Of a DNA stretch of 64,000 nt, positions 22,735 through 34,465 are shown one piece after another. Both the position numbers and the translations under genes were made by a program. The first letter of the stretch is position 1, and every line of letters begins with the position of its first letter. The notes beneath the pieces were generated by a model. It searched no databases. It was not told where the DNA came from and saw only the letters and a list, made by a program, of their open reading frames with translations. This DNA comes from Varroa destructor (Eukaryota; Arthropoda; Arachnida; Mesostigmata; Varroidae): positions 52,865,743-52,929,742 of the forward strand of contig NW_019211456.1 in assembly GCF_002443255.2 (NCBI RefSeq), read 5' to 3'.

Positions 22735-24600
22735 AAGATCATTTGTGTATCAAAACATTATATTTCTAACCGATGACTGAGCAATGCAAATCGGGTATTG
22801 GAGGACGTCTTGCTTGTTTTGTTGGAAATTATAGGATATGCCTTACAATTATTGCAAACGATGTGCTGAGCAGTACGCTATATACCTATAGATATAAATG
22901 CTACAATTTGAGTATAGGGCATTAGCAGAATCTCGCCGATGTTCTTAGTCTATGTTTACTAATTGGTTGATTTTTTAGTGGTCGTGGATTAGGTCAAATT
23001 AGCGTGACGTTTCGCGTTTTAGAATAACCTTGCTGGCTCGAATGAATCTGTCGTCGTCAGAAGCTAAAAGAAATCACTGGAAAGTTAACAGATATTTAAG
23101 CAACACAGCTACACAGCTCGCCCACCGCCCCTTCCATTCGAACTCATTCAAATTGACCGCTTTGTAATCTTTCTTCTTCCCGGCTGGTAGAGAAACGTGC
23201 GGCGCAATTTCATTGTGATGACGCCCGCGTCTGCCTAGATAATACTCATTTCCTATTTCCCTCGCCTATGTTTTCATCCCAATTATTCTGAACAAGGACA
23301 TGCTAATTGACGGCTACAGGCAATCGTCAGCAAAAGTCTGCTACTTCCTGCTATTCGCAAAATGCGATGTAGTGAGGCTAAATTGTGAGTGAGATTAAAA
23401 TCAATGCGCTCAGCGCAGACCCCTACCGGAGCTGATAATAGTTAATAAAAGCAATTTGCCGTTTCCTCGACCGTTAGACCGTTTTACGTTGTCATGTGAT
23501 TACATTATTCGCAGGTTAAACTTTTGCAAACCCCATTTTCTTTATGCATGCAGTAATAACCACCTTAGCGGCTGCCCTCGTATTTAGACTTTCGAAGAAC
23601 TGGTCTTGACGTTATCAGGGTGTCGGATTGACAAATCTTGATTATGTACTTAGCGTCGTAAGCCCTCAGATGACAGAATATTGCTTAATATTTTTCTCGT
23701 TTTTTTTATCAGCTAATGTAACATATATACACTCGCAGTGTGATTTAAAGAAGGGGAAACTGGACCATATTTCTGCATAAGGCGCTGCATTGACTGATGG
23801 CCATTTGTCATATAAACCCCTGTCCACGAAGGGGACGCATCCACTCGGCCTCGTTAGAACTGTTTCGTCAGGCTACCCAGGCAAGCATTTGGCCTCCCTA
23901 TCCGTTGTTGAGGCTACTTTGGTGCGGTTTTCAGGTCACTGAGGCCGGGAATCGGTTTATCTAGTTTATTAACCCATATTTTCCCGTTCAACGCTGTATC
24001 TTCATCTTCTAGAAAAGGAGCGAAAAGGGACCGTCAGAGACATTTCCATACAACTGCCACTTGTTGCTATTTTTGCCATTTTAGTTTTTAGATTTTCATG
24101 TATAAAAATGTTTCATATGCTTTAAAAGTATTTTTGACCACTAGACTGAACCGGTTCAGATTAAATTATCCTCGTCGGTCATAGATTCATCTCCTGTTTC
24201 AATATGAGTTACATGTGTGGTGAAACAATTCGGCCAAGCGGATTCATGTGATTTAAGAGGATTAACAATAATATCATATGAAGCGGTAAAATCCGGCTCG
24301 CCTTCGAAAGTTCCTTTTTTAAACGATAACCCAATGCCTAGAAAGAAAAAGTGTCATTGACAATTTGAGCGCCAGGCAATATTGAAAGTGTGTGGCTTGC
24401 TTAAAACTTTATATAAACTTAAAGATGTTTGATTTTTGGGATAATGCCGAATATCTCTAATAGCCAAAAAAATATAATGTAGTCCTAATTGACAGCTCGT
24501 ATTTGTACTAGCTTAAAAATTACTACTACCATCTTTACGCAACCGAAGTATATTCTGACGTTTAATGTACTGTGGTCTATATCGTAAACTAATCTTGCAG

Positions 24601-24733
24601 AGGACAATCAAAAAGGAATCACAAGATTTTTGAGGAGAACTCGCATGGGGGTAGTAGAATCTTGGCTACGTTAATGATTTACGAAATTATAGCAGTATGC
24701 GACAAGATTGACCTGGTTATCTTGACAACTTAG
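24601..24733 (+). CDS. weak candidate exon, 43 codons
   Basis: The acceptor cgtaaactaatcttgcag ends at 24600. One base then leads into 43 open codons to TAG at 24731, reading GQSKRNHKIFEENSHGGSR and then a hydrophobic, Ile/Leu-rich stretch. The one-base start is in phase with the 20387 exon end. A possible internal donor is GTATGC at 24693. The other two frames close quickly. Nothing identifies a family. Confidence 0.22.
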
Positions 24734-25516
24734 TGTTCCCAAGTGACCTTGTTTTCGGTTCTATCAATGCGGATGGGACCGTCAGAGTTTGTTAGCATTA
24801 TGAGAAAAATGGATTAAAGGTAACATCTGAACAAGATACAAACAATCGAATTGCGTGAACAAGAAGTTCTTCTTTCGTTTTACCGTACTACAAATGAAGA
24901 TTATTGATCAGAATCAGCCTCCTTTAACCATCAAGTTACACTCCCCATAGAGAGACTCATGTCGCCACTAGGTTTTTAGAGTTACAGTTTTGCAGTCCAC
25001 CGCACACACTTTCCCGTGATTCTAAACTTTTTGTCGTTTCTACACCAAGAATTTTTCAATGATTCACTAGGAGAAAATTGTCGTTGTTGTTCTTTTCATT
25101 GATAAATTGATGTTTGTTTTTGAAACACAAAAAAATGTATAGATTCATCGAAAACGGTCAGAACTGTCACATATAAGTACAGTCTTCATTCAAGAATAGC
25201 ATAACAAAGCCAGTGAATGGCCGTTTACCAAATTTGGGTCTGCATAGATATACAAAATCATGAAATTCGGCAGTGTCGGTTGCCATTAGCGCGTATATTT
25301 TAAATTGTTGCTATAACTTCGCAAAGTTTGCAATTATGAAAAATTGTTTTGTCGTTCCGAAGTTCTCTCGTCCTCAACTCGAGCCAACCAATTGAAACGA
25401 TCAAGATCGTTGGAGATATTTTTGCGAATGTCATACGGATCTATATGCACAAACCGGACTTACGTTTAAGTCGAAATAGGTAAGAAAGCATGCATGCTGG
25501 GGACTGACATATTCAC

Positions 25517-25546
25517 TGCTTTTACTCATACTTCAGACAGGTAAGT
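25517..25546 (+). promoter_or_regulatory. second candidate recursive-splice point
   Basis: cttttactcatacttcagacag is followed immediately by GTAAGTTTG, with the junction at 25540/25541. The donor half is perfect. The pyrimidine tract is less continuous than at 10908 and has an extra AG four bases upstream. It lies on the same strand as the 10908 site and about 14.6 kb downstream of it. It could also be a plain strong donor of an unrecognised exon. Confidence 0.28.
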
Positions 25547-25733
25547 TTGAAATTATTTACGTGCTCTTATTGACGTATATTTCTGACGTCTTAAGGCGGA
25601 CCATTTTTCCGGTTATGCAACCGCTGGCGGTTTAACACAAGGCGTCAAAAAAGCGTCAAGGCGATGAGGCAATGTTTTTCGTCGTCATGTTTGCCTTCCT
25701 TCGAAACTTGAGGTTTCAGTTTTGCCTGCGCAG

Positions 25734-25838
25734 CCACCAGTCCCTTATCAGCACGACGTTGGCGATGCGTCGATTTTGATGAAAACTACCAACGAATACT
25801 TGGTTCTGATAATAAGAAAAGTAGAGCAGCAATGAAAG
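25734..25838 (+). CDS. weak candidate exon, 105 nt
   Basis: An acceptor-like site (cagttttgcctgcgcag) ends at 25733 and a donor AAAG|GTGAGG follows 25838. The exon length is a multiple of three. The frame that starts with two bases is open throughout and reads TSPLSARRWRCVDFDENYQR, ending with one base. A second frame is open for 33 codons to a stop, so the frame choice is uncertain. It lies only about 190 bases after the CAG|GTAAGT site at 25541. Confidence 0.2.
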
Positions 25839-28800
25839 GTGAGGAATATTTCAAATGGAAAGGTAGGCATAGGGGATATGATGATAATGGCCATGTGTTG
25901 TGTAGAACTGAATAAACCCTAGTCCTCTTTACCAGGCACGCCCCGGTAGCCGTCTCCGCACTCACAAGTTTACGATCTCATAGTCAGCCCACCGAGGAGT
26001 GCAGGAATGAGCAACGTTGGGCAATGAGGATATAGAGGAAGAGTCGAAAAGGGATCTAAAGAAAGCTGCAGTGAGAGACAGTGGGAGTTAGGAAAATGAA
26101 AAACGAGTATCAACAATAAGTAACGAACTGGCGAACGAAAAAAGGTAGGAAGTAAGCGAACGGTTAGACGAACAGAGGGCGCTAACATATACGAAATACG
26201 GCACGGTTTTATTTGCTATCTCCTAATAGAACGAAAGTAGTGGATATAAAGTGTTGTGTTTTTTGCCTTGGTGGCAATTTTTTGCCTTCTTCCTGCTATT
26301 GCTGCGCTGTATTTTAACGGTGTGTCTTACTTTCAAGCAAACCGTTTTCCTAGCAGAACTTCCCTGGGCCGTCAGCTCGTATAGTGTGTTCACGCTGTTT
26401 ATACCTTGGGCAAAGTCAATTAAAGTCTCGTTTCTCGCATCTTCGCCAACTAAATGGGTTAACTGAAAAACCAGTTTATTTCGTAACTATTAGCTCAAAT
26501 AGCTTAAAAACGAAGTATTATTATCCGAAAATAACTCCCATAAACTATAAACGTAGCACTTATATTAATTTGTTTTTAAGATTACATTTAGCTCTAATTA
26601 GTTCCTACATGGTAGGGAGTTTTACCGAAAAAATTAGTATTTGTTTGTAGAACGGCCGCACTACGAATCCAGCTACAAGAAGATTTCACTTGATTATACA
26701 ATCGGATTTATCCGCAGCAACGATTTCTCAGAATATTAAGAAATAACCAAGGTTCATAGAGGTGATTTTCGTCAAGAAAGAGGACATGGAAGGGGAGCAA
26801 CTTTTTTTTTTGTTCAATGTTCAATACTCTACTCAAGCTGTCTATATTCTATAAAATATTTAGGGCAAACATCTAAACAGCGACATATCTGATGCGAGCG
26901 AGTGTCCCTAATCGCCATTTTTGACCAGAGAAAATGTTTAAATTGCTAATGTGATCCTTTCAGGCTGTATGAAAGCATGTAACTCCTGTTTACGTACTAT
27001 CCTATCATTGGACCTAACACTAAACATGTTTGCCGCCTGCGTCTGCGCCCAGCCATCCGCTTCCACGACGTATGGAAGGCTCCTGTTTACTCTCCTATTA
27101 TCCTTGTTCCAATAACGTTCACTCTACCCAACGACGGCGGTACCGCCTAATTATGCTATATTACTGCTGACACGATATGATAGGATGTCCAACCGCGTTC
27201 TAATCCCAAGCAAAACAACGATGCGGACAAAGTTTTTTTTTTCGACGGAAAAGGGGCTGTCGGGAATTGTCCGGCAAAAAGATACTATGGCAACTCGTTT
27301 GGCCTATGTTATTATTTAAGTTGACTTATATAGTCATCCACTGAAATAACTGACAGCGGTCGCGCGCTGGTGAAATATCGTGAGTAACCCAGTAATAATT
27401 TCATTGAACACGTGCTATTCGACGTACGATTTTGCAAGGTACTACTAGAGAAGGCTGTTTATAGATAGCTGTTCAAGATCGGCAGGACGATTGGGAGAAC
27501 AGCGTTTTTTTCGGTACAAATACACATGGTTAATACGAATACGGTCTATTTTTGTTAGAGCGAAGCCAATGTTTCTGTTAAACAATGAACAGCTGAAGAT
27601 CTAAACAACGCGGTTAGTTTTGTGACGAGTTTAACAAGCAATTAGCTAGACAAAAACGTTATATACTGCTGACACGTCAGAATTTACAAAGCTTGGAAAG
27701 CTGATTGTTTCTTCTATCAAATTAGCATTAATCATGAAGCAGAGTAATGAACTTATTATCGTAAACCATCCATACGCTGAGTATCAAAAATTCAGAAATG
27801 GAGCTTAGCAATATTCAGATCTGAAGAAGAATCTGAAGAGCTTACAGCTTTTTTGAGAAAGTCATGGCGCTATGAACACGTTGAGCTGAACACCGCAGAC
27901 AAATAACACGCTTGCCTGCAGTCAAATGAAGTCCGACCAGGCGCCTTTAGTACAGAGCTATTCAACGGCCATTAACTCGTTATAACATAGTATGTATACA
28001 TATATGTATATAATCGGATCTGTATGGTTTATGGAAGTACGTATACTTCAATGTAAAAAACTATCTGATCAATGCTAAACATTTGGCGTACCACTTCTAG
28101 GCGCTAGAGTAAAAAGGAGGAACTTTCACCTTAAGGATTATTAGACCTTAAAAGGTAAATATGTTGAGACCTAGAGGCTCAAAAAAGAAAACCGAACATC
28201 CAATGAAAAACAAATAAGTCTAAATTCGAGTTTATCGCAAAATTACAAAGTTTGCCGTACAGTTTAATGTATGTTATACATAGGCGACCCCTTTTCTGTG
28301 CGTATAACACATGTATATATATGTATATAAATATATAATAACGTAACAAATGGAATGAACTGCACGATGGCGGTCATGTCGGAAGGACGGAATAATAATA
28401 ATAAAATGCTGATTATGTCGTAAAGGCATTGCGAAGTGTTTTTATTAGTTTATCAAGTATCGTTTAGAGTTGAAAGAAACGTTGCAATGAACAGTGCGTA
28501 CCGGCGTACGTCGTAAGCCGGCAAACAACGCTTTCTCGCGTTCTCTCTATTTGTGTAAAGTACACGAATATTAGATGGCTGCGTATGGGCTGTTTGTTGA
28601 CGCCGGCTCTCGTCGGCAAATCAGACGAGCGCGTTTAATGCAGGAGACACGTCCCGATGCAGCAGCTGCGACACGCTGTCGCTATAGCTAGTCAAGGCTG
28701 GCCAAGTCGAGAGTATGACCGTCAGGTCACGTAGTCGAGGCACCTTTTTCTGTGCATCCTCCCAGCTTCGCACCTCTTCCTACTTCTTTTTCTCTCTCAT

Positions 28801-29402
28801 ACAACTCAGTGCTTTCTGACTGCAAGACCGTGCATGAACAACAGTTAAATATATATATATATTTGCACATAAAATGCGATATCTTTTATAAGGTAGTGGT
28901 GCATAATTAGAAATTTAATCACCATGCAATGCACAGTAATTTACGCACTGTCCTAAAAGCCAGCCAGGACTCGCTGGATTACCTAATATATTAAAAAGAA
29001 AAAGCAAATTGAAACAGGGCCCTATCATACAAAATACAGGTGTAGCCTTCAAAGGCAACCCATTTAATGGCCGCAGTAATATCTTTCTGTCCTTGTTGTA
29101 CGGCCTTACTTTTTGAACGGTGCAGAAGTCTGTGAAAACATTAAGAAAACAAGTCAATTCCTGGCTGATTTTTAGTTATATACTCTGAATCTTTTTAATA
29201 ACTCCAACAATTTGACAAACTATGCCGTGGAGGTTAACAACAGACATACTCTGAACATCGGCTTAAGAAAACAGTAAACATAGGTAAGTTTAGGGCGTTC
29301 CGTGCGAAGAAGGCTAAGTTGATTTCAATACGTTACGCTACCACAAACATAATCGAACTTAGTGCGCTAAGGTTCTTCAATGCATTGCTTCTTGAGCTGC
29401 GG

Positions 29403-29429
29403 GTGCGTGCGTACGTACGTACGTACGTA
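29403..29429. repeat. (TGCG/TACG)n alternating purine-pyrimidine array
   Basis: A 27-base stretch of strictly alternating purine and pyrimidine, mainly TACG units preceded by TGCG units. The TACG part is self-complementary, so both Z-DNA and hairpin forms are structurally possible. Confidence 0.9.
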
Positions 29430-29750
29430 GCCATTTACCTTAAACGGTTCTGTTTTTCGTGATCATGCATAAGGTTTATGTTGTTTCGTTGTAATTTCGA
29501 TATTTCAGAACAAAGGTTAAATGTATTCTAATAGCTGGTTATAATAAGCCATGTTAGCGTTTAATGATTACAACAATTATATATTGACCTCACTTGAAGG
29601 GCCTTTTTCTACATTTTATTTAAGCATCATTTGAGGTACTTGAGATGTTACAATGTAACATCGGCGGTAGAGCATGCTGAAGCATGTATTTGGGGACCTA
29701 GCAAATATTCCTCTCCTCACTGTTGCTTAATACGAGCAGCAGCAAAACGC

Positions 29751-29802
29751 CGTTAATTAACGCTGTTAATGTTTTCTGTTATGTTGTTAAGCTGTTAATG
29801 TT
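29751..29802. repeat. 12-bp palindrome beside a 12-bp direct repeat
   Basis: cgttaattaacg (29751-29762) is a perfect palindrome. It is followed by gctgttaatgtt at 29762-29773 and again at 29791-29802. The cluster may bind a dimeric factor or be slippage debris. Confidence 0.8.
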
Positions 29803-31175
29803 AAAGTAAAGGGATTAAAAGTCAGGCCACTTCATGAAAGGCCAAGACGGGTCTTTGTTAAAATTATGTATAAATATTATAGTGAAATAAGAAGCATAAA
29901 CAAAAATAATGAAATACATATGGCACATTTCAAAAATAAAAAATATGTTACAAGAATAAAAAAAAATATGTTACCGGTCTACTCGAATGCTTTATATTAA
30001 TTATCGTGAAGTCGAAAATTTCGTGAAACTATTTGTTGCGTTGAAACTGTTATTATTTGGCTCATGAACGCGATCTCTTGTCGAGGGTCCATTGCAGAAA
30101 ATGACCTTTACAAATCAGCGCGGCATAGAAAGTCTCTTTTCAGCTTTGTGTACAATTTTAATACACAAGTTACCAGAGGAGATCGATTATTTCCGTCCGG
30201 ATCCACTTTGGTGACGTAAGGCTTGAGTGGAAAGGCTCTTGTTGACTACATACCGACACGGATAGAAGGTCCAAGATGTCCCGTAAGAATCACTAACAGG
30301 TAAATACATGGATCTCTGATGCTGTCAGCCCAGCTGGGCATAAGTAGATAAAGAGTACATAATTCTATTCAGCTGTTGCAAATATCTCATGATTTCACGC
30401 TATTTGTTCTAGGTTAAGCCGTGCAAAAGGGTTCGAAAAAGCTGATGTACTGCCTATAAACGAAACTGAGATTAACTCAGCGTAACAGCGTAATACTCGT
30501 ATTTTAGTGGATAGAGATCGAATACATGTTTCCTCCATACGTTACTCTATTTAAAGAAAGTGCAATTGTGGATATTGTTGCCCAAAGCCTTAATCTGATC
30601 TGAAAGCGTCTATAAAGGTAAACAAAAGCAAATGGTCTTGTGATATAGTAGTGATATTTCAATTTACACGCCTCAACTAACTTGTTTTATAATAAACAAA
30701 CAGCCAATGATGTTCTTGTAAAAATATTTTACTCGATGAGCTAACATGTAATTATTATTATTAACACGACTTCAAATATCAATTTATCCTTATTTAACAC
30801 TTTTAATTAGATTTCAAAAAAGTACGTTGTTTATGTGTGAGTTAGAGAGACTTCTTAAGCTTTCTTACGCTACTGATTCGATCCGTCATCTTCAGACCAC
30901 ATCGAGTTATCCGGTCTGAAAATTCCTGTGTCCGTCTCGTCCTTAAGTACACACATCAAAGATCATCTTTGAGAAACTCTGCTGGCGAGAACCACTTCTC
31001 TTATATAAATAATGGAGCCATTCATGCAACCTGGCATGAGATAAGTGGTATTTTCACGTCCACCAGGTAATCTGGTGGCCATCTTTTTTTCGGTCATTGT
31101 AACCGAATTCGGTGAAGGCATCGTAAACGTACACTCTCGTTGGGAAATCGACTTTTTTAACGAACAATCCTAAAG

Positions 31176-31178
<3 letters not shown>

Positions 31179-31210
<32 letters not shown>
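31179..31210. repeat. (AT)16 microsatellite
   Basis: Sixteen uninterrupted AT units, read directly. Confidence 0.95.
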
Positions 31211-31215
<5 letters not shown>

Positions 31216-32597
31216 GTTCCTGGCCTGTAACAACGTTATGCAATAGCATTATCTGTAACCGATTAGATGATGCGGCCGAAAAATTAAAGCAAACGAGCAA
31301 CTAAGAAGTACTCTTGTATTCATAGCCTGAAGCACTATGAGTATAGGGCAGACTAAGTTCCTTTTTTGTATAGGTAAAATGGATACATTAAGTTTCATCG
31401 GGAATACTCGTACTCTTTTTACGAATCGGCAAATAACGTAAAAATGTGCTGTCTTTGTAGGAAAAACAGTGCAAACGTTATTCGGTTTATTTTACGTTTT
31501 TTGGTAAAAACAGATAGCTAAATGTTTCGTCAATGTCACCTCAAGTATCTGAATCAAGCTACAGTGTGACATAAATTAATTTTTCCACGTTTCACCGTTA
31601 TTTCCTAGAATCGTCTGTTACAACCAGCGGTTTTGCCTGCCAATGGAGAGTGACTCAATAAGCCACCTATATATGGTCATCCTTAGATGCAGAAATTACA
31701 CATTTTCGCGTGGTGGGTATTCATAATTCTTGTATAATTGTAATAACATTAATGCCAATAAGAACAAGAGGAAGGCTGATAACCTTACGAAGCCAAGTTT
31801 TTACACAATATATACGATTAAATAAAGGAAGTTTGAATTTATACTCCTTCGTAGACGATTTTCTGTACTTAACTGAGAACACTCGTAAACGATCAAGATA
31901 AAAGGAAAAATTTCCGCTTCTATCGAAATAGGTCGGGTCCGGGACAAGTCCTTCGCTCCTTTGTGAGTGATTCTTTCTCATGGTGGCTTTTGAGGTCTGT
32001 TTCAGTGCAATAGGCCAATGCGATTTTGATCACATAGATTCGACCTTTTCCCGAAGTGTCTTCATGTTCGCAGCGAGACTTGAAGGGTCACAAAAGCCCT
32101 TGCGTTGAACAGGTAGTGTCTACTTCAGATCTCAAAATTTCAGCCTTAGTCCGATACTAGCACTCATAACAATAGGTAAATATTACTTACTAACGGGAAG
32201 ATAGGACTTACTGATGATTGCTTAACCGCGAACCAACCGAATTCATAGACCCAAAAAGGAAAGCACTATTGGATCTGATGCCTGCGACATGCTACAGCTG
32301 CTGCGTGTCTGTACGGCACGCGCGCTAAAGGAAAAACAAAACTTAGAGAAATTTACTTAGTTGACGTCGAATTTGGAGCAGTATAATTATTTGAGGCCGT
32401 AGGAAATGCCAATATATATTTTTTCGCAATTTCAGTAAGAATTTCACTTTTTTGCGCGGGAAGAACTTTCACTAGGATCATATATTTTTTTTTGCCCGAA
32501 GTAGACGGTTCACGTTATGAGCAATTTTCGTGTGCCTTCTAGAAAGTCCCAGAAAGATCTTTATGAAGCGTGCCAAAAATCGTCAAGAGCTTTTAGA

Positions 32598-32639
32598 TCT
32601 AAAGGGCTCAAAAAATTACTATTTTTTGAGCCCTTTAGA
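32598..32639. ncRNA. perfect 19-bp hairpin, tetraloop TACT
   Basis: The left arm 32598-32616 and right arm 32621-32639 are perfectly complementary over 19 bp around the loop tact. The arm core is ctaaagggctcaaaaaat. A 10-base piece of the right arm (ttgagccctt) recurs at 32675-32684. An overlapping palindrome, tttagatctaaa, lies at 32592-32603. This could be a small RNA hairpin, a cruciform site or the relic of a short inverted-repeat element. Transcription cannot be judged from sequence. Confidence 0.5.
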
Positions 32640-33903
32640 AGATGACTGAACAATCCTATTTTTTATTAGCTATCTTGAGCCCTTGCGTTTTGGAAACTTT
32701 CGGCCTGCTAAAATTTGATTCCGTTAGAACTTCTAATATGTAGAATACTTGAGCGACAATCAATGTACACCTGCTAATGTTGCTTGAATCACGGTTACTA
32801 TTAAAAAGATGAATGAATGAAAAAGAAAGAAGGATGACTGGGGAATGATTCAAGTCCCGAATTGAAGTTGATATCGTAGCGAATTGTAGTTTTATTAAAG
32901 AAAGATGATTGTTAGAAGTGAAACTTTCAGCACATGTAAGAGAATTCGTTGAAGTGTCTATTTTTATTCAGACACAATCACAGAGAGGACTTCTGCTTTA
33001 GGTGCCGCACCCTTTATGATAAAATTGTGATATGAAACATGGGACCTACCTATGAACACAAAAAACAATCGTTAACCAGCCTTAAGGACAAAAAGGACAT
33101 AATGCCTTTTTCCTGTCTAAATTAAAAAAATATGCGCAAAATCTAGCTCTAAAATGATCAGTTTTTCCTGTTTTCTGACAAATCTATAAAACCTACGAGA
33201 CGTGATCTTTTCAATGGTAATAATACCTTTTACACTTATTCTTATAATCGTAATGAGAAAGAGATGATTCAGGGCACTGTGCTCTCAACCTTTTGTTTTT
33301 TTCAATAATAGATTGTAGGTTAGCTAAGATTAGAATCGAAGAATAAAGTATTGTGCATTTATACTATCTTAGAAAATAAACTCAGAGCTAGCAAGCTAAG
33401 GATCTTTGCATTCCAATATTCAATTTTGTCTATTACCAAGACATCGTACGGAGTTTTCGTTTACCAAAGTGAATTCAATACGTTTTTTCCTTTTCTATTA
33501 AATGGGTCCATTGTATATGTGCGCAGCATCGGAGTAATTAACTACCTTATTCATATTGGCCTAACATACAGAAAGCCTTATATAGGCAATGTACTGATTA
33601 CTGACCTTCGATGAAGGGAAGAGGAATTACGAACACAGCACAGCATCGCTACAAGCTAATACCATCAATTAATTTTCATATCTTTCATGCATCGTTGACA
33701 TTTCCCAGAGCATCTACAAAAAAGAGCGGAACGCTTGTCCATTTACCCGCGGTCTATTGACTGAAACGGAATAGGCAGGATCAATATCACAGTAACATGG
33801 AATGGAACATGAGAGCTGAAATATAGCGTTACTCTCCATTCTCATGGACTTCTCAGAAGCCATATTATAGGCTAATATTTAGACTTGTTATTCTTTGCCT
33901 TAG

Positions 33904-34151
33904 CGCGAAGAGCATTCTGTTTCTCATACGATAAACGTAAACGGGTAGAAGTGGGAGATGCGCGCGCGTTCTCTTCGAGGCCAGAGGCGTTGTCGGGTTG
34001 TCACTTGTTACCGACCGAGTCGAGTTACCGCCCGCAGATTCGCAGAAGGAAAATCTTCACACTTCCTTCTAGTTCAATCATTGTAGGACGAAGTCGGGAC
34101 CTACAAGAAAGTGCAAGTTTTGAATTTGCGAACGAACCCAAACCTAGTTAG
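33904..34151 (+). CDS. candidate 3'-terminal coding exon, 81 codons plus stop
   Basis: A strong acceptor (cttgttattctttgccttag) ends at 33903 and leads, after two bases, into 81 open codons ending with TAG at 34149. The product reads RRAFCFSYDKRKRVEVGDAR, later RRRKIFTLPSSSIIVGRSRD, and finishes FEFANEPKPS. It is basic at first and mixed polar later, with no membrane segment. Local base composition is GC-richer than the flanks, as coding DNA often is. There is no poly(A) signal nearby. A weak GTGCAA donor near the end could instead splice to the next frame. No family is recognised. Confidence 0.35.
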
Positions 34152-34193
34152 ACCTACATTTGCTGAAAGAAAGGGGCCGTTTCCCAATTACAG

Positions 34194-34465
34194 GGATTGA
34201 TTGGTCGAAGGGACAGTCTCAGTCCCTTAACACGACAGGGGGCTCAAAGAATAGTAGCCGCTGCAGCGGGGATGGCACAAACCGAGCTTTGGAGAGAGAA
34301 AGTGATGCGAACAGACCAAACGCGTATCTATCCTCACCATCTGTCTGCTTTTTCGTTAACTTCTTCTCGTTCATGACCTATCGAGTTCCCCCGAAGTCAG
34401 CCCGATTCCCTCGAACATCCACAGCGGTTGTGACGACGATGACAACAGCGTTCGTGACAGTCTGA
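34194..34465 (+). CDS. adjacent candidate exon, 89 codons plus stop
   Basis: Acceptor ccgtttcccaattacag ends at 34193. Two bases then lead into a frame open to TGA at 34463. It reads IDWSKGQSQSLNTTGGSKNS, then an Arg/Asp/Glu-rich stretch (NRALERESDANRP), and ends in a Thr/Val-rich tail. It lies only 42 bases after the stop of the preceding candidate and has the same entry phase. The two are therefore either alternative 3' exons or one coding region with an unrecognised 80-base intron or frameshift. No family is recognised. Confidence 0.3.

Larger units (their letters stand above)
20724..24600. other. no convincing gene apart from one minus-strand ORF
   Basis: AT-rich sequence with a 13-bp tandem duplication at 21408-21433. 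Two strong acceptor-like sites occur. One ends at 23712 (tttttctcgttttttttatcag). The other ends at 24012 (tatcttcatcttctag) and leads into a short Lys/Arg-rich open stretch. Neither has a good donor. Confidence 0.45.
25839..33903. other. about 8 kb without a supportable gene
   Basis: AT-rich non-coding DNA. An acceptor-like site gatcctttcag near 26963 leads to a Cys/Leu-rich open stretch. A GC-richer patch runs from 28480 to 28760 with a quasi-palindrome at 28501-28521. An imperfect direct repeat lies at 29935-29974 and (AT)n at 28849-28862. AATAATAAT runs lie near 28390. The hairpin at 32598-32639 and other repeats are listed separately. No coding exon could be supported. Confidence 0.5.

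Noticed and set aside
31710..31901. Peptide LYSFVDDFLYL resembling a reverse-transcriptase xDD box
   Set aside because: None of the neighbouring conserved reverse-transcriptase blocks are present in the same frame, and the frame is short and AT-rich.
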